From: Arcticibacter sp041902385
GTDB taxonomy: Bacteria; Bacteroidota; Bacteroidia; Sphingobacteriales; Sphingobacteriaceae
Direction of reading: 5' to 3'
Length of the DNA stretch: 64,000 nucleotides
NCBI RefSeq assembly: GCF_041902385.1
Contig: NZ_CP169244.1
Coordinates: 4,801,460-4,865,459 of the forward strand
In this document: in pieces, positions 1 through 8,580 of the stretch
How the letters are laid out: each line of letters begins with the position of its first letter
How positions within the stretch are numbered: the first letter of the stretch is position 1
Notes under the pieces: generated by a model
Databases searched by the model: none
Seen by the model: only the letters and a program-made list of their open reading frames with translations
What the model was told of the DNA's origin: nothing
Position numbers and translations under genes: made by a program

Positions 1-576
1 TCCGATGTACTCGGCTCGGCTAAAGGATGGGCAGGCGCCTTCCTCTACAACGAAAAGGCGAGGATTGCGCTCGAAAACTTCTTTAAAAGAGAAGACACGC
101 TGTCTATAGGGATCTGTAACGGATGCCAGCTCTTTGTTGAACTCGGTCTCATCAACGATGATCATGACAACAAGCCGAAGATGGCGCACAACGACAGCCA
201 CAAGCATGAGTGCGGCTTTACTTCCCTCACCATACAGGAGAATAACTCGGTTATGCTATCAGGCCTTGCCGGTGCAACTCTTGGTGTATGGATCTCGCAC
301 GGAGAGGGCAAGTTTGAACTGCCGTACACCGAAGACCGCTACCATATCGTGGCTAAATATGCATACGAAAGCTACCCTGCCAACCCCAACGGCTCAGGCT
401 TTAACACAGCCATGCTTTGCGACAAGACAGGCCGGCACCTGGTGACTATGCCACATATCGAGCGTTCGCTCCTGCAGTGGCAATGGGCCCACTACCCCGA
501 AGGCAGGCAGGACGAAGTATCGCCATGGTTCAGCGCTTTTGTGAACGCCAGGAAATGGCTTGAAGATAACAAGTAA
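1..576 (+). CDS. purL: Phosphoribosylformylglycinamidine synthase (PurL), 3' part
   Basis: This is the C-terminal glutaminase domain of FGAM synthase, which makes formylglycinamidine ribonucleotide from FGAR, glutamine and ATP in purine synthesis. The frame is open from base 1, so the start lies outside the window; 191 codons remain. The class I amidotransferase nucleophile motif GICNGCQ is at about bases 112-129, with the first Cys (115-117) as nucleophile. The His and Glu of the catalytic triad fit the MPHIER motif near residue 150 of the fragment. The stop is TAA at 574-576. The gene was followed by a palindromic terminator that is now split by an insertion sequence. purM lies about 15 kb away in the same window, so the purine genes are not in one operon. 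Confidence 0.95.
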   Translation, partial: SDVLGSAKGWAGAFLYNEKARIALENFFKREDTLSIGICNGCQLFVELGLINDDHDNKPKMAHNDSHKHECGFTSLTIQENNSVMLSGLAGATLGVWISHGEGKFELPYTEDRYHIVAKYAYESYPANPNGSGFNTAMLCDKTGRHLVTMPHIERSLLQWQWAHYPEGRQDEVSPWFSAFVNARKWLEDNK

Positions 577-606
577 GATAAATACTAAAAAAAGGGACCG
601 GCATGC

Positions 607-2327
607 GAGGGCACTGAAAAAGTTCTAAGGGACAAAAGGAGTAGAAGACGAGGGTTTTCTGCTCCTTTTTTGTATCTTAAAGTGTCGAAAGAAAGACACT
701 AAGATGCTTGCCCAACAACAACAGATACAGTTCAGCGCGTTTTCAGGGCTATATGACCTGATCGTTCCCAAAGACAATCTTCTGCGTAAGATCAACGACC
801 TGATAGATTTTACATTTATCTATGAAGAACTGGTCAGCAAATATTGCATGACCAACGGCAGGAAGGCTGAAAGCCCTGTGCGAATGTTCAAATACCTGTT
901 GTTGAAAACGATCTATACGGTTTCGGATGTGGATGTTGTTGAGCGTTCGCAGTATGATATGTCCTTCAAATATTTCCTTGATATGTCGCCTGAGGAAGGA
1001 GTTATCGACCCCAGTTCATTAACAAAGTTCAGGAAGCTGCGGTTAAAGGATAATGATCTGTTAAACCTGCTCATTAATAAAACAGTAACAATAGCTATTG
1101 AAAAAGGGATCATCCGGTCAAAGTCTATCATTGTTGATGCTACCCATTCCCTGTCGAGGTCAAACCCTTATTCAGCCTTGGAAGTACTACGGGAGCGTTC
1201 AAAGCTACTGCGCAAAGCGGTATACGCGATAGATGAAGACATGAAAGCAATAATGCCTGAAAAGAACAGCACAGAGGAATTGGATAAAGAACTGGCCTAT
1301 TGCAGTGCATTGGAAAAGTGTATCGAAGCTGACAAGACGCTAAGCCAGATACCGTCGGTAAAAGAGAAGTTGAATCTGTTGAAAGAGACGGTGGCAGATA
1401 CGCAGGAACACTATACATTATCCAAAGACAGGGATGCCAAAACAGGCCATAAATCAGCTGATAGTTCATTCTTTGGTTACAAGACCCATTTGGCGATGAC
1501 AGAGGAGCGCATCATCACTGCTGCTGTAGTTACTTCAGGGGAAAAGGGCGATGGCCCCCAACTCCCCAAACTGTTGGAGATCAGTCAGCAAAATGGCATT
1601 AAAGTAGAAACGGTCATCGGCGATTCAGCTTATTCAGGGAAAGATAACCTTGCCTTAATGAATGGACAAGGCATCAAAACGGTGGCCAAACTGAACCCTG
1701 CCATCACCCAGGGGGTCAGAAAAGAAGAAGATAAGTTCGATTACAATAAGGACGCTGATATGTTCGTCTGCCCGGCGGGACATCTGGCCTTCCGAAAGGC
1801 ACGTTGCGGGAAAAAAATATTGGAGAAAACCAGGTGGACACCTATTACTTTGATGTTGAAAAGTGTAAGGTTTGCCCATTGAGAGAGAATTGCTATAGGC
1901 CCGGAGCAAAGTTCAAAACCTACTCGGTTAGTATAAAATCAGACACGCACCTGCAGCAGATGGCATTTCAGGAAACAGACGAGTATAAGCAGAAGATCAA
2001 ACACCGGTATAAGGTCGAAGCCAAGAACAGTGAACTAAAAAACGTTCATGGCTATGGCCGGGCGATAGCCTATGGCATCGAAAATATGCAGATGCAGGGC
2101 GCACTGGCCATCTTTACTGTAAATCTGAAAAGGATCATCAAACTGATCAACTAAGTTCCCGGAAAAATCACGCCCGATTGCCCAATCTGTTCTGTATACG
2201 CCTGTATCGGCTATAAAAAACCACCCAACCAAATAGTGGACAAAAAGAAAAGCGACCAAGTAAAAGTTGCCTTTCTCTTGATCGCTTTTTTAATACAGCA
2301 TTATTGAGCTGCTTTTTCAGTGCCCTC
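607..2327 (+). mobile_element. IS1182-family insertion sequence
   Basis: The element is 1,721 bp with perfect 16-bp terminal inverted repeats (GAGGGCACTGAAAAAG at 607-622 and its complement at 2312-2327). It is flanked by an 8-bp direct repeat CGGCATGC (599-606 and 2328-2335). Removing the element and one repeat copy restores a perfect palindrome, GGGACCGGCATGCCGGTCCC, with flanking A and T runs, which is the purL terminator. Hairpins just inside each end (634-671 and 2248-2289, the latter followed by a T run) probably insulate the transposase from outside transcription. The family is assigned from the transposase. Confidence 0.93.
704..2154 (+). CDS. IS1182-family transposase, frameshifted
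   Basis: DDE transposase that cuts and joins the element ends. The N-terminal part matches the DUF772 type found in IS1182/IS5-like transposases. The catalytic residues fit IVDATHS (first Asp), VIGDSAYSG (second Asp) and YKVEAKNSELKN (Glu). A Cys-rich segment (CPAGH, then CKVCPLRENC) lies before the Glu. The reading frame breaks at an A7 run (1811-1817): the first part ends at 1882, and the rest continues one frame back to 2154. With eight A residues the protein reads straight through as GKKNIGEN. This may be a base lost in sequencing, true decay, or slippage on the A run. Other apparent frameshifts in the window favour the first. Confidence 0.9.
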
Positions 2328-2347
2328 CGGCATGCCGGTCCCTTTTT
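2328..2347. terminator. Right half of the split purL terminator
   Basis: CGGCATGCCGGTCCC followed by TTTTT is the distal arm of the palindromic terminator. The proximal arm (AAAAAAAGGGACCGGCATGC) ends at 606, on the other side of the IS. The A and T runs on the two sides suggest it served both purL and the convergent gene ending at 2367. Confidence 0.75.
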
Positions 2348-2366
2348 CAACTAATCTAAAATAAAC

Positions 2367-2792
2367 CTAATTATAAGAAGCGGAAATATTGGTGATCTTC
2401 CATCCCTTCAGGGTATTGGTAAAGGTCACATAGTTCACCTTGGTAAAATCGTCGTACTTCATAGAAACCTTCACGATTGCCTGAGAATTTCCGACCTCAA
2501 GCACGCTGTGATCGGTTGCGCAGTTTTGCACTACACCTTCGCTGCTTTTCAGAGCCTTCAGCAAGTCCGATTTGCTGTAGTTCTTTACTTCATTTCCGTG
2601 ATTCAGGGTATACTTTGCATCTGCGTCGAGAAGGTTCGAAAGTTCCTTGTTATTGCCCCTGCTTATTGCATCGATGTAATTGTCGACAGCAATGTTCATT
2701 TTGTACTTCGCGCTGCTGATACCATCATTGGCAAATGCACTTGCAGAAACGGCAATTAATAAAGCGGCTGTAATTGTTTTGATCATTTTCAT
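2367..2792 (-). CDS. Secreted NTF2-like (lumazine-binding-type) protein
   Basis: A 141-residue protein with a clear signal peptide (residues 1-21, cleaved near SAFA-ND), so it is exported. The mature part has the size and pattern of the NTF2-like or Lumazine_bd_2 fold: an N-terminal helix with DNYIDAISRGNNKELSNLLD, then strands ending in VTFTNTLKGWKITNISASYN. Members form small cone-shaped dimers; the ligand or reaction is not known here. The start is supported by a perfect -7 box (TACTTTTG as read on the minus strand, plus positions 2840-2847) about 50 bp upstream. It is convergent with purL and stands alone. Confidence 0.7.
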   Translation of the reverse strand: MKMIKTITAALLIAVSASAFANDGISSAKYKMNIAVDNYIDAISRGNNKELSNLLDADAKYTLNHGNEVKNYSKSDLLKALKSSEGVVQNCATDHSVLEVGNSQAIVKVSMKYDDFTKVNYVTFTNTLKGWKITNISASYN

Positions 2793-2839
2793 GGCTGTAT
2801 TCCTTTTGATTGTTAATGAGTTTGTCTGTTTTGTTGATT

Positions 2840-2847
2840 CAAAAGTA
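2840..2847 (-). promoter_or_regulatory. -7 promoter box for the NTF2-like gene
   Basis: On the minus strand this reads TACTTTTG, a full match to the Bacteroidota TANNTTTG box. No convincing -33 TTTG lies 19-21 bp upstream. Confidence 0.45.
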
Positions 2848-3006
2848 GCTATGAAAAGGAGCTGAGCCCAGAGTGATTAGGCCGGTGGCAGAAACTATTC
2901 GGCGAATGCCGGAAATATGGCGGTAAAGCTAAAGAGCGGCTTTCCCGGACTTATGTCTGTCGCGTTCTCACCAAAACCTGCGTATTACTCTAAATAAACG
3001 CCAGCG

Positions 3007-3684
3007 ATGAAACACCTTTTACTTACCGCCATTCTCCTGATCGTATTGACTGCCTGCACAAAAGAAGAAAGTGAGCCGGAGATCATAATAGAGCCCCCCT
3101 GTAACAGCAATCTCCAGAGATACCCTACTCAGCGGAGAGAAATGGGGACTTACAATTGGAGAACCTGCGTTGACCCTCTATTCTTCGATCCAGGAGCTCA
3201 GGTTTGATGAGAATGTGCGATACCTGGGGGTGGTAGGAAATGTCTTTACTGGCTTGGAGGGGCTGGAAAACAAGATCCCTTTGTATGAATCGCTCTTGCT
3301 GGACGGGGCCAAGGGAACCAGCACGGGAATCCAAATAGCTTTTGAGAACGGCATAGTGAAATCTATCTGGACGAATGAAGGTGCAAAGCTGCCTAAATGG
3401 CCTGCTGTACCCGACAAGAGCGCTGCTATCGCGCCCGGAGACGACGTAAGCAGTATTTACTCAAAACTGGCGAGGATGAAAGAACTCGGCATTGCTGCAA
3501 AAAAGCTGGAGCGGATATCCCTCTTCAAAAAAGATGTCGCAAGCCTTACGATCCCGGCATGGCTGAATCGAGACAGTGGTATTTTACTACACCGATCGGC
3601 ACTGACCAGTTTTATCACGTCGAGTTAAACATTCAGCACGGAAAGCTGCACTCCATTTACTGGACTTTGTACAAAGAGGGGTAA
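3007..3684 (+). pseudogene. Hypothetical lipoprotein with two frameshifts
   Basis: The reading starts with a lipoprotein signal (MKHLLLTAILLIVLTAC; lipobox LTAC, Cys 17). The frame changes at a C6 run (3094-3099): five C residues would join EPP to VTAISRDTLLSGEKW in the next frame, which stays open from there to 3628. Near 3575-3595 the frame changes back, because the ending WYFTTPIGTDQFYHVEL to the stop at 3684 looks like real protein and the alternative ending does not. The two shifts cancel in length. No family was recognised; it would be a surface or periplasmic lipoprotein of about 225 residues. Sequencing error and genuine decay are both possible. Confidence 0.55.
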
Positions 3685-3722
3685 AAAGAGCGGTCGCCTT
3701 CCACTCCTGCTCACCTGAAGGT

Positions 3723-4406
3723 TCAGTAACCTCCCGCCTCAAGCTCATCAACCTTTTTCCAGGCTTTGTCCACGCCGAGGAAAAGCGCCTTTTCCATGTC
3801 AGTACGCGCGCCTTCCTTATCCCCCAGCTTTTCTTTTATCCAGGCGCTTGCTGCAAAATTTTCAGGACTCGGTTCTGCCCGAATAATCTCGAGGATCAGG
3901 CTCAAGGCATTGCTATACTCTTTTTGCTGGAGAGCCGCCCTGTATTCCTCATATGCCTTTGGTATCCTTAGCTTAGGATCCTGCACTCCTCTTAGCCCCT
4001 CGAGGTTCAGGTTAATCGGAAGAACGTATCCCTGATAACTAACAGGCAGTCCGTTCTTTTTAGCAGGAAGCCAGTTCCCTTCCGTTTTCTGCAGCATGCG
4101 AAGCATTTCCTCGCCAATATCCGGACTAAGCCCGTTCAATATTCTGATATTGGAAATTCTTCCGGTTGAATCCATATCAAAAACACTGATCACCTTGCCC
4201 TGGATGCCGTGCTGGCGTGCATAGACGGGATACAGGAACGTACGACCTACGCGGTTGTAAAATTCGTCCATGCCGCCTTTGAACGTAGGCGGAGTAACTG
4301 TCGTGTCGGCATTTGCAATGAAGGTCTGAGCTCTTATAGTCGTGAATGAGAGCATTAGCAACAGAAAGAAAACACAAGGCATCTTGAGTAATAAGGTCGA
4401 GTTCAT
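3723..4406 (-). CDS. Periplasmic TonB-C domain protein with TPR-like tail
   Basis: A 227-residue protein with a signal peptide (residues 1-26, ending TIRAQ). Residues about 35-135 match the TonB C-terminal fold (FYNRVGRTFLYPVYARQHGIQGKVISVFDMDSTGRISNIRIL), here without the N-terminal membrane anchor and Pro-rich linker of a true energy transducer. Residues 145-225 form helical pairs like a TPR (YEEYRAALQQKEYSNALSLIL and KLGDKEGARTDMEKALFLG). Soluble TonB-C proteins of this type are common in Bacteroidota, and their partner is usually unknown. No operon partner is adjacent. Confidence 0.75.
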   Translation of the reverse strand: MNSTLLLKMPCVFFLLLMLSFTTIRAQTFIANADTTVTPPTFKGGMDEFYNRVGRTFLYPVYARQHGIQGKVISVFDMDSTGRISNIRILNGLSPDIGEEMLRMLQKTEGNWLPAKKNGLPVSYQGYVLPINLNLEGLRGVQDPKLRIPKAYEEYRAALQQKEYSNALSLILEIIRAEPSPENFAASAWIKEKLGDKEGARTDMEKALFLGVDKAWKKVDELEAGGY

Positions 4407-5010
4407 AAGGGTGACTGTTTACATTGCTTTTTACCTCCGGATCCAAAAGAACCCGTTGCCCTAATTTACCAACTTTCGGTTATCATTAAATTAAAATAAG
4501 TGAAAAACAATTTAAGCTCTGCCACAAGTCCTCTACCCCTTGTTCCGCATGTTGCACGCATTTTAGTAGCAGCTATTAGACATTAAGAAGAAAAGCAGCT
4601 TGACCTCCACTAGCAGCACCGACTACGCCTCATCCAGCTCCGGAAGAACCAGTATCGTCATGACGGCCGAAGCGAAGCTGGCCTTGTCAGTGAATAACAG
4701 AGATCGCCAAGATGCTAAGCGGTGAGAACCCCGGAGAATACGCTCTCCAGCATGCAAGAGAGCTGCTGGCAGGCAAAGAATAGCTTTTTCAAGTACAGAA
4801 GCAGCACTTTGGCCGCTTCAGTATCCACGCCTTTAAGAGGAGGCAGGGACAAGGAGAGTACGACAAAACGCAGGTCTCCTTTCTGCCTTCCTTGATTCCG
4901 AAATCGCCCCTCAATATGAACAAATTCCCCCCTTATTCTTTGCATCAATATTTATAGCTTTGACATGAATTAGCATAACCAGACTCCACTTAAATAAAGC
5001 ATTTACAAGA
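4407..5010. other. Intergenic region with a short recN-like remnant
   Basis: This 604-bp gap has no intact gene. On the plus strand, 4700-4783 reads EIAKMLSGENPGEYALQHAR, then ELLAGKE and a stop. That resembles the C-terminal end of the DNA repair ATPase RecN, where an E-I-A-(K/R)-M-L-S-G segment is typical. Nothing upstream of it matches RecN, so it would be an orphan fragment. A 77-codon open frame on the minus strand over 4715-4948 is not supported by composition or context. Confidence 0.4.
4955..4962 (+). promoter_or_regulatory. -7 promoter box for the GH43 gene
   Basis: TAGCTTTG is a full match to TANNTTTG, 48 bp upstream of the GH43 start. No -33 element at the right spacing was found. 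Confidence 0.4.
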
Positions 5011-6027
5011 ATGGATAAGATAGCATATATTACCAGGCTTGCGGTCGTACCGGCAATGATAATCCTTCTGTTGAGTCATTTCAGCTGGGCTCAAAAGCCG
5101 GGTGCAGTCAGGAAAAACATTCCGCTCGACTCTATTCGCTTGAGCGATCCCTTTGTCCTGGCAGACAGCAAAACGAAGCTATATTACATGACCGGCACCG
5201 GCGGCCTGCTCTGGAAGAGTAAAGACCTGAGACTCTGGGAAGGACCATTTCAGGTCACCCGTACAGACCCCAATTCCTGGATGGGCCCGAAACCTATGAT
5301 ATGGGCCGCCGAAATTCACGCCTATAAAGGAAAGTACTATTACTTTGCCACATTCACGAACAGGAATGTAAAGATCGACACAGTCAGAGGAAACGAAATT
5401 GAGCGTCGTGCCTGTCATGTACTGGTAAGCGACCGGCCAGAAGGCCCTTATCTGCCCATGGAAGATTCGATATACCTTCCAGCCGACAAGCCCACATTAG
5501 ACGCTACCTTCTGGATCGATCGCGATGGAAAACCGTACATGGTCTACTGCTATGAGTGGCTGCAGAACTGGAACGGAACAATCGAAAAGATAGAATTAAA
5601 GACCAACCTCAGCGGAACTATAGGCACAGGGAAGGTATTATTCCGTGCGAGCGACTCACCATGGAGCCGCGAAAAGGACGAAAGCGGCAAGGACATTCCC
5701 AACAAGGTAACCGACGGCCCTTATCTGTTCCGGACGGAGAAAGGACGCCTTGGCATGATCTGGACAAGCTGGATATACAGCACCTACACACAAGGGGTAG
5801 CATATTCTGAAAGCGGCACCCTTGACGGCCCCTGGATACAGGAGAAATCTCCGGTCACCCCTCCTGATTTTGGGCACGGCATGCTTTTCCGGACCTTCGG
5901 GGGCAAGCAACTGATGGCCTTACATAGTCATAAGAACGTGAATGGCCATTACATACGCATTCCCTGCTTATTCGAAGTAGACTTAAAGGGCGAGAAATTA
6001 GTGGTTGGAAATCGGTACAGACCCTAG
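5011..6027 (+). CDS. Secreted glycoside hydrolase family 43 enzyme
   Basis: A 338-residue exported enzyme (signal peptide 1-27, ending FSWAQ). GH43 enzymes are five-bladed propellers, mostly arabinofuranosidases, arabinanases or xylosidases, and invert configuration. Visible motifs: the catalytic base in RLSDPFV (Asp46), IWAAEIHAYKGKYY, and the pKa-modulating Asp164 in LDATFW. The position of the general acid, usually Glu in an EGP motif, here reads VTDGPYLF (Asp235). TDGP variants appear to exist in the family, but this makes the activity less certain. Substrate cannot be named. The gene is alone, with no SusCD beside it, and the start follows a -7 box at 4955. Confidence 0.8.
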   Translation: MDKIAYITRLAVVPAMIILLLSHFSWAQKPGAVRKNIPLDSIRLSDPFVLADSKTKLYYMTGTGGLLWKSKDLRLWEGPFQVTRTDPNSWMGPKPMIWAAEIHAYKGKYYYFATFTNRNVKIDTVRGNEIERRACHVLVSDRPEGPYLPMEDSIYLPADKPTLDATFWIDRDGKPYMVYCYEWLQNWNGTIEKIELKTNLSGTIGTGKVLFRASDSPWSREKDESGKDIPNKVTDGPYLFRTEKGRLGMIWTSWIYSTYTQGVAYSESGTLDGPWIQEKSPVTPPDFGHGMLFRTFGGKQLMALHSHKNVNGHYIRIPCLFEVDLKGEKLVVGNRYRP

Positions 6028-6684
6028 TTTTCAATGCGCAAGCGGTCGTTTATAAAGACCTCCCTATAATAAACAAACACCTTTTGATACTGCAGTAAAG
6101 CTTTCGTAGCACGGCTGTTATACGATTTTCCTTACTAGCGCCTTAGACTTGCATTTTAAGCAGCACAGAATAAAAAAACGGAGGAAATCAATGGGAAAGC
6201 TGCTTTCTTTTGTACCTTGCAATCAAGTTCAAAACAGGCGTTCTAACGCTTCTGCCAGTCGCAACCACCGGAAAGGACTGTAAAGGCCGCGCATCTCAAA
6301 TCTTTCGTCCCTCCCATTCGCCCTTCATTCTCATGTTTGATACGCTACCTCTCCTGAGCAACCTCACACCTGCTTCGCTGTGATTAAAGCAGGAATGTAC
6401 TATCAGTGCACAGTAAGTCCACGTATTTCAGGTTTTATGTGGACTCACTGTGCACAAAAGGCCGATTCTCTTTGCACGGACAGCGAAGATGGCATAAGGA
6501 TGCTTAGAACCAGATCAAGCGATTAAACAAAAGAAGAGTTGTGATTTTCAGGACTTCTCCGTGTGTGAAAAGCGGAGAAACGTGGACTTGTAAACGATCA
6601 AAGATACATTCTCTTTGCTAAAGTAATAGCATCAACAAACAGAGACAATTACCTCAAATTACAATTTAAACAAGATCAGTAGTT
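6028..6684. other. Intergenic region with a long inverted repeat
   Basis: No gene is seen in these 657 bp. The one clear structure is a 17-bp inverted repeat (one mismatch) at 6406-6422 and 6439-6455 with a 16-nt loop; it is listed separately. A short hairpin (TCTCCG/CGGAGA) lies near 6557-6582. Confidence 0.6.
6406..6455. repeat. 17-bp inverted repeat with 16-nt loop
   Basis: GTGCACAGTAAGTCCAC (6406-6422) faces GTGGACTCACTGTGCAC (6439-6455), with 16 of 17 pairs. No T run follows, so it is not a standard terminator. It could be an operator, a structured RNA or a mobile-element scar. Confidence 0.7.
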
Positions 6685-6841
6685 ATGGAAATATGTAAAG
6701 AAACAGTCGCCATGTCTGCGGCTCTTTTAACTCCTATAGTAGCGGTTATTGGGATATTAATCGAGATACTGAATTATCAATTAGCCAGACGCAAAAGGAA
6801 AGATGAGCTTTTTGATAGGCGGTATAAGTTTTATAGGATCT
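6685..6841 (+). pseudogene. Small membrane protein gene cut by an IS
   Basis: The frame begins at ATG 6685 and encodes a single membrane segment (about residues 10-30) followed by RRKRKDELFDRRYKFYRIW. This is typical of the start of longer hypothetical proteins with one membrane helix and a basic, helical cytoplasmic part. The frame runs into the left end of the ISAon1-type element at about 6842 and stops at 6870 inside it. No continuation is seen beyond the other end of the IS. The original function is unknown. Confidence 0.5.
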
Positions 6842-6858
6842 GGACCAAAATCTGTGGA

Positions 6859-7850
6859 CTAAGCAAATAATTTCATGAGTCTGAAGAGGAAAAAATTAAC
6901 ATTTCCTACCCCTCGGTACTGAGCTCTGAAAGCCTTAATTTTGGCATTGAAAGATTCGGCTGAAGCGTTTGTACTTCGGTTATCAAAGTAGTTCAAGATA
7001 TTGTTGTGGTGGAGATTGATGGTTCTGGCAATGGTATTAAAAGATTTAAAGCCGGATTGCTCCACCTTCTCGTTCCACCGGGCCAGTCTTGCAAAGGCGT
7101 AGAGCTTATCTTTGGTGTTGCTGAATATCCAGGATAAGCCCCGGGTTAGCTGATAAGCTTTTTCCAGGGAAGGATATCGTTCAAAGAGCAAGGAAGCCCG
7201 CTCTGCCTGTTCAGCACTCCAGTTTTGTTGGTCCTTGTAGAGCAGATAGCGGCTTCTGGCCAGTAACTGCTTCAAGGTATCGCCATTGGATAGTATTTCA
7301 GGTGAATAGTTTGTTTTAGTTGCTTTGGCTTCTTCCAGAGCCTGATTCTCTGCATCAATGGCTTCCCAGCGGTATTTGATCCGTATTTCCTGTAGCGCTT
7401 CTGTGGCTAACTGCTGCACATGAAAGCGATCAATGACCTGCGAGGCCAAAGGAAAGCACTTTTTAGCGATCAAACTCATGTTACCAGCCAGATCCAAGGT
7501 GATCTCTCTGACCTTATTACGAAGTCTTTGGGGGATCTTTTGAAGCAGTGGAATGATGTTCTCCGAACGGGTACCTTCCATAATAGCAACCAGAGTGCCC
7601 TTTTTGCCTCTAGCTTCTTTATTGGTGACCACCGTATAGAGCTCACCCTGGGAAAGACTGGTCTCATCTATAGAGAGATAAGGACCGATGTTCTGTGGGA
7701 AGATCAAGCCTTTACGGGCATCGGTACGGTGCTCCCAATTCTTGTATTCACTGAGTTGATCGCGATAATAGCGCTGCAGCTTCTTGCCTTTGATCCCGTA
7801 AAAGGAGGCGATCGTCTGCAGACTATGTGGCTGGGTATCGACTGATTGCT
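6859..7850 (-). CDS. ISAon1-type transposase, catalytic part
   Basis: DDE transposase of the ISL3-like fold. Visible catalytic motifs: LSIDETSL (first Asp), ITLDLAGN (second Asp), VIDRFHVQQL, and NASAESFNAKIKAF (Glu). The frame is open from just after a stop at about 7851 and has no ATG at its beginning; the first usable codon is a TTG at 7707, which would drop the segment SLQTIASFYGIKGKKLQRYYR. That segment looks authentic, so this part is probably made by a +1 shift from the upstream gene at the TTTTTTAAAAG tract (7846-7856 region). One A fewer would also fuse the frames. Separate N-terminal and catalytic frames are usual for this group. Confidence 0.85.
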
Positions 7851-8188
7851 TTTAAAAAAGCCGCGAAATCACTGGTGATCCGCGTTCCTATTGCTACAAC
7901 ATTCCAATCTCGGTGAACGACCTTACCTGTGTCCAGATTCCACCATCTACGTCGCTTAACATGCAAATACACTTCCTGTCCCCGTATGGGAAAGTCCTGC
8001 AGAATCACTTCATCAAAGAAGCCTTTGGAGAGTAACTTGTTGGTCTTATATTCTACCGGAATGGAGTTGATCTCTTCCAGGTAAATATGAATCCCGGTAG
8101 TGTCTTTTTTATGATCTGTCAACTGGAAATAATCGGATACCCCTTCAGGGATAATCAAGGGAAGTAGGGCTTTAAACGACTCGTGCAT
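7823..8188 (-). CDS. ISAon1-type transposase N-terminal protein
   Basis: A 121-residue protein that forms the N-terminal region of this transposase group. It starts MHESFKALLPLIIPEGVSDY and includes RGQEVYLHVKRRRWWNLDTG, a basic, aromatic-rich part likely to contact the element ends. It overlaps the catalytic frame by about 28 bp and ends FAAFLKAISRYPAT. The start ATG at 8188 is about 45 bp inside the right inverted repeat, which fits a compact IS. Confidence 0.85.
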   Translation of the reverse strand: MHESFKALLPLIIPEGVSDYFQLTDHKKDTTGIHIYLEEINSIPVEYKTNKLLSKGFFDEVILQDFPIRGQEVYLHVKRRRWWNLDTGKVVHRDWNVVAIGTRITSDFAAFLKAISRYPAT

Positions 8189-8300
8189 CTATCTAATTTC
8201 TGCACGCTAATATCTTACTTTTACTCTTCTCTCCACAACTTTTGTCCCTGTTCCTTTTAAGCACCAGTGGGGATGCTTATAGAACCTAGCGTCCATAAAT

Positions 8301-8329
8301 GCCTAAAGCCTGCATTTGCAGGCTTTAGG
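8301..8329 (-). terminator. Terminator-like hairpin after tRNA-His
   Basis: CCTAAAGCCTGCA and TGCAGGCTTTAGG form a 13-bp stem with a 3-nt loop, directly downstream of tRNA-His on the minus strand. No strong T run follows, so it may act in 3' processing as well as termination. Confidence 0.65.
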
Positions 8330-8407
8330 TGGGGTGGAAGACCGGGCTCGAACCGGCGACCCCCAGAACCACAATCTGGTGCTCTAACCAACTGAGCTAC
8401 ATCCACC
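8330..8407 (-). tRNA. tRNA-His (GTG)
   Basis: The minus strand folds into a full cloverleaf. The anticodon loop TTGTGGT between CCAGA and TCTGG gives anticodon GTG (His). An extra 5' G pairs opposite the discriminator C73, the hallmark of tRNA-His, and the T arm has GGTTCGAGCC. The 3' end appears to include an encoded CCA. The 6-67 pair is a T-T mismatch. Confidence 0.95.
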
Positions 8408-8551
8408 GTGTTTTGTGGATGCAAAAATAAGCCAATTATTGCATTACGCAAATTTTAGTTTACTTTTTTGTTAACCAACTAAAGTCCAGCCAGAAAAACT
8501 TCCCGGCGAGTTTAATCGTCTCCTGAAAAGCAGGAGTGCTGAATATATTTT

Positions 8552-8559
8552 TACCTTTG
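8552..8559 (+). promoter_or_regulatory. -7 promoter box for rnhA
   Basis: TACCTTTG matches TANNTTTG and ends 21 bp before the rnhA ATG, implying a leader of only about 15 nt. A -33 box is not clear. Confidence 0.5.
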
Positions 8560-8580
8560 CCGCTGATATTTTTACTCTTT

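Larger units (their letters stand above)
6842..8248 (-). mobile_element. ISAon1-type (ISL3-like) insertion sequence
   Basis: About 1.4 kb with two overlapping genes on the minus strand. Likely terminal inverted repeats are GGACCAAAATCTGTGGA (6842-6858) and the complement of 8232-8248, which reads GGGACAAAAGTTGTGGA; 13 of 17 bases agree. No target duplication is obvious at these edges, so the ends may be off by a few bases or a deletion may have followed insertion. The left end interrupts a small membrane protein gene. Confidence 0.75.

Noticed and set aside
4715..4948. A 77-codon open frame on the minus strand
   Set aside because: No signal, domain or start context, and it lies opposite the recN-like fragment.
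7846..7856. A canonical -1 slippery site (T TTA AAA) in the ISAon1-type element
   Set aside because: The heptamer is in the right phase, but the -1 frame does not lead into the transposase; the catalytic frame is +1.
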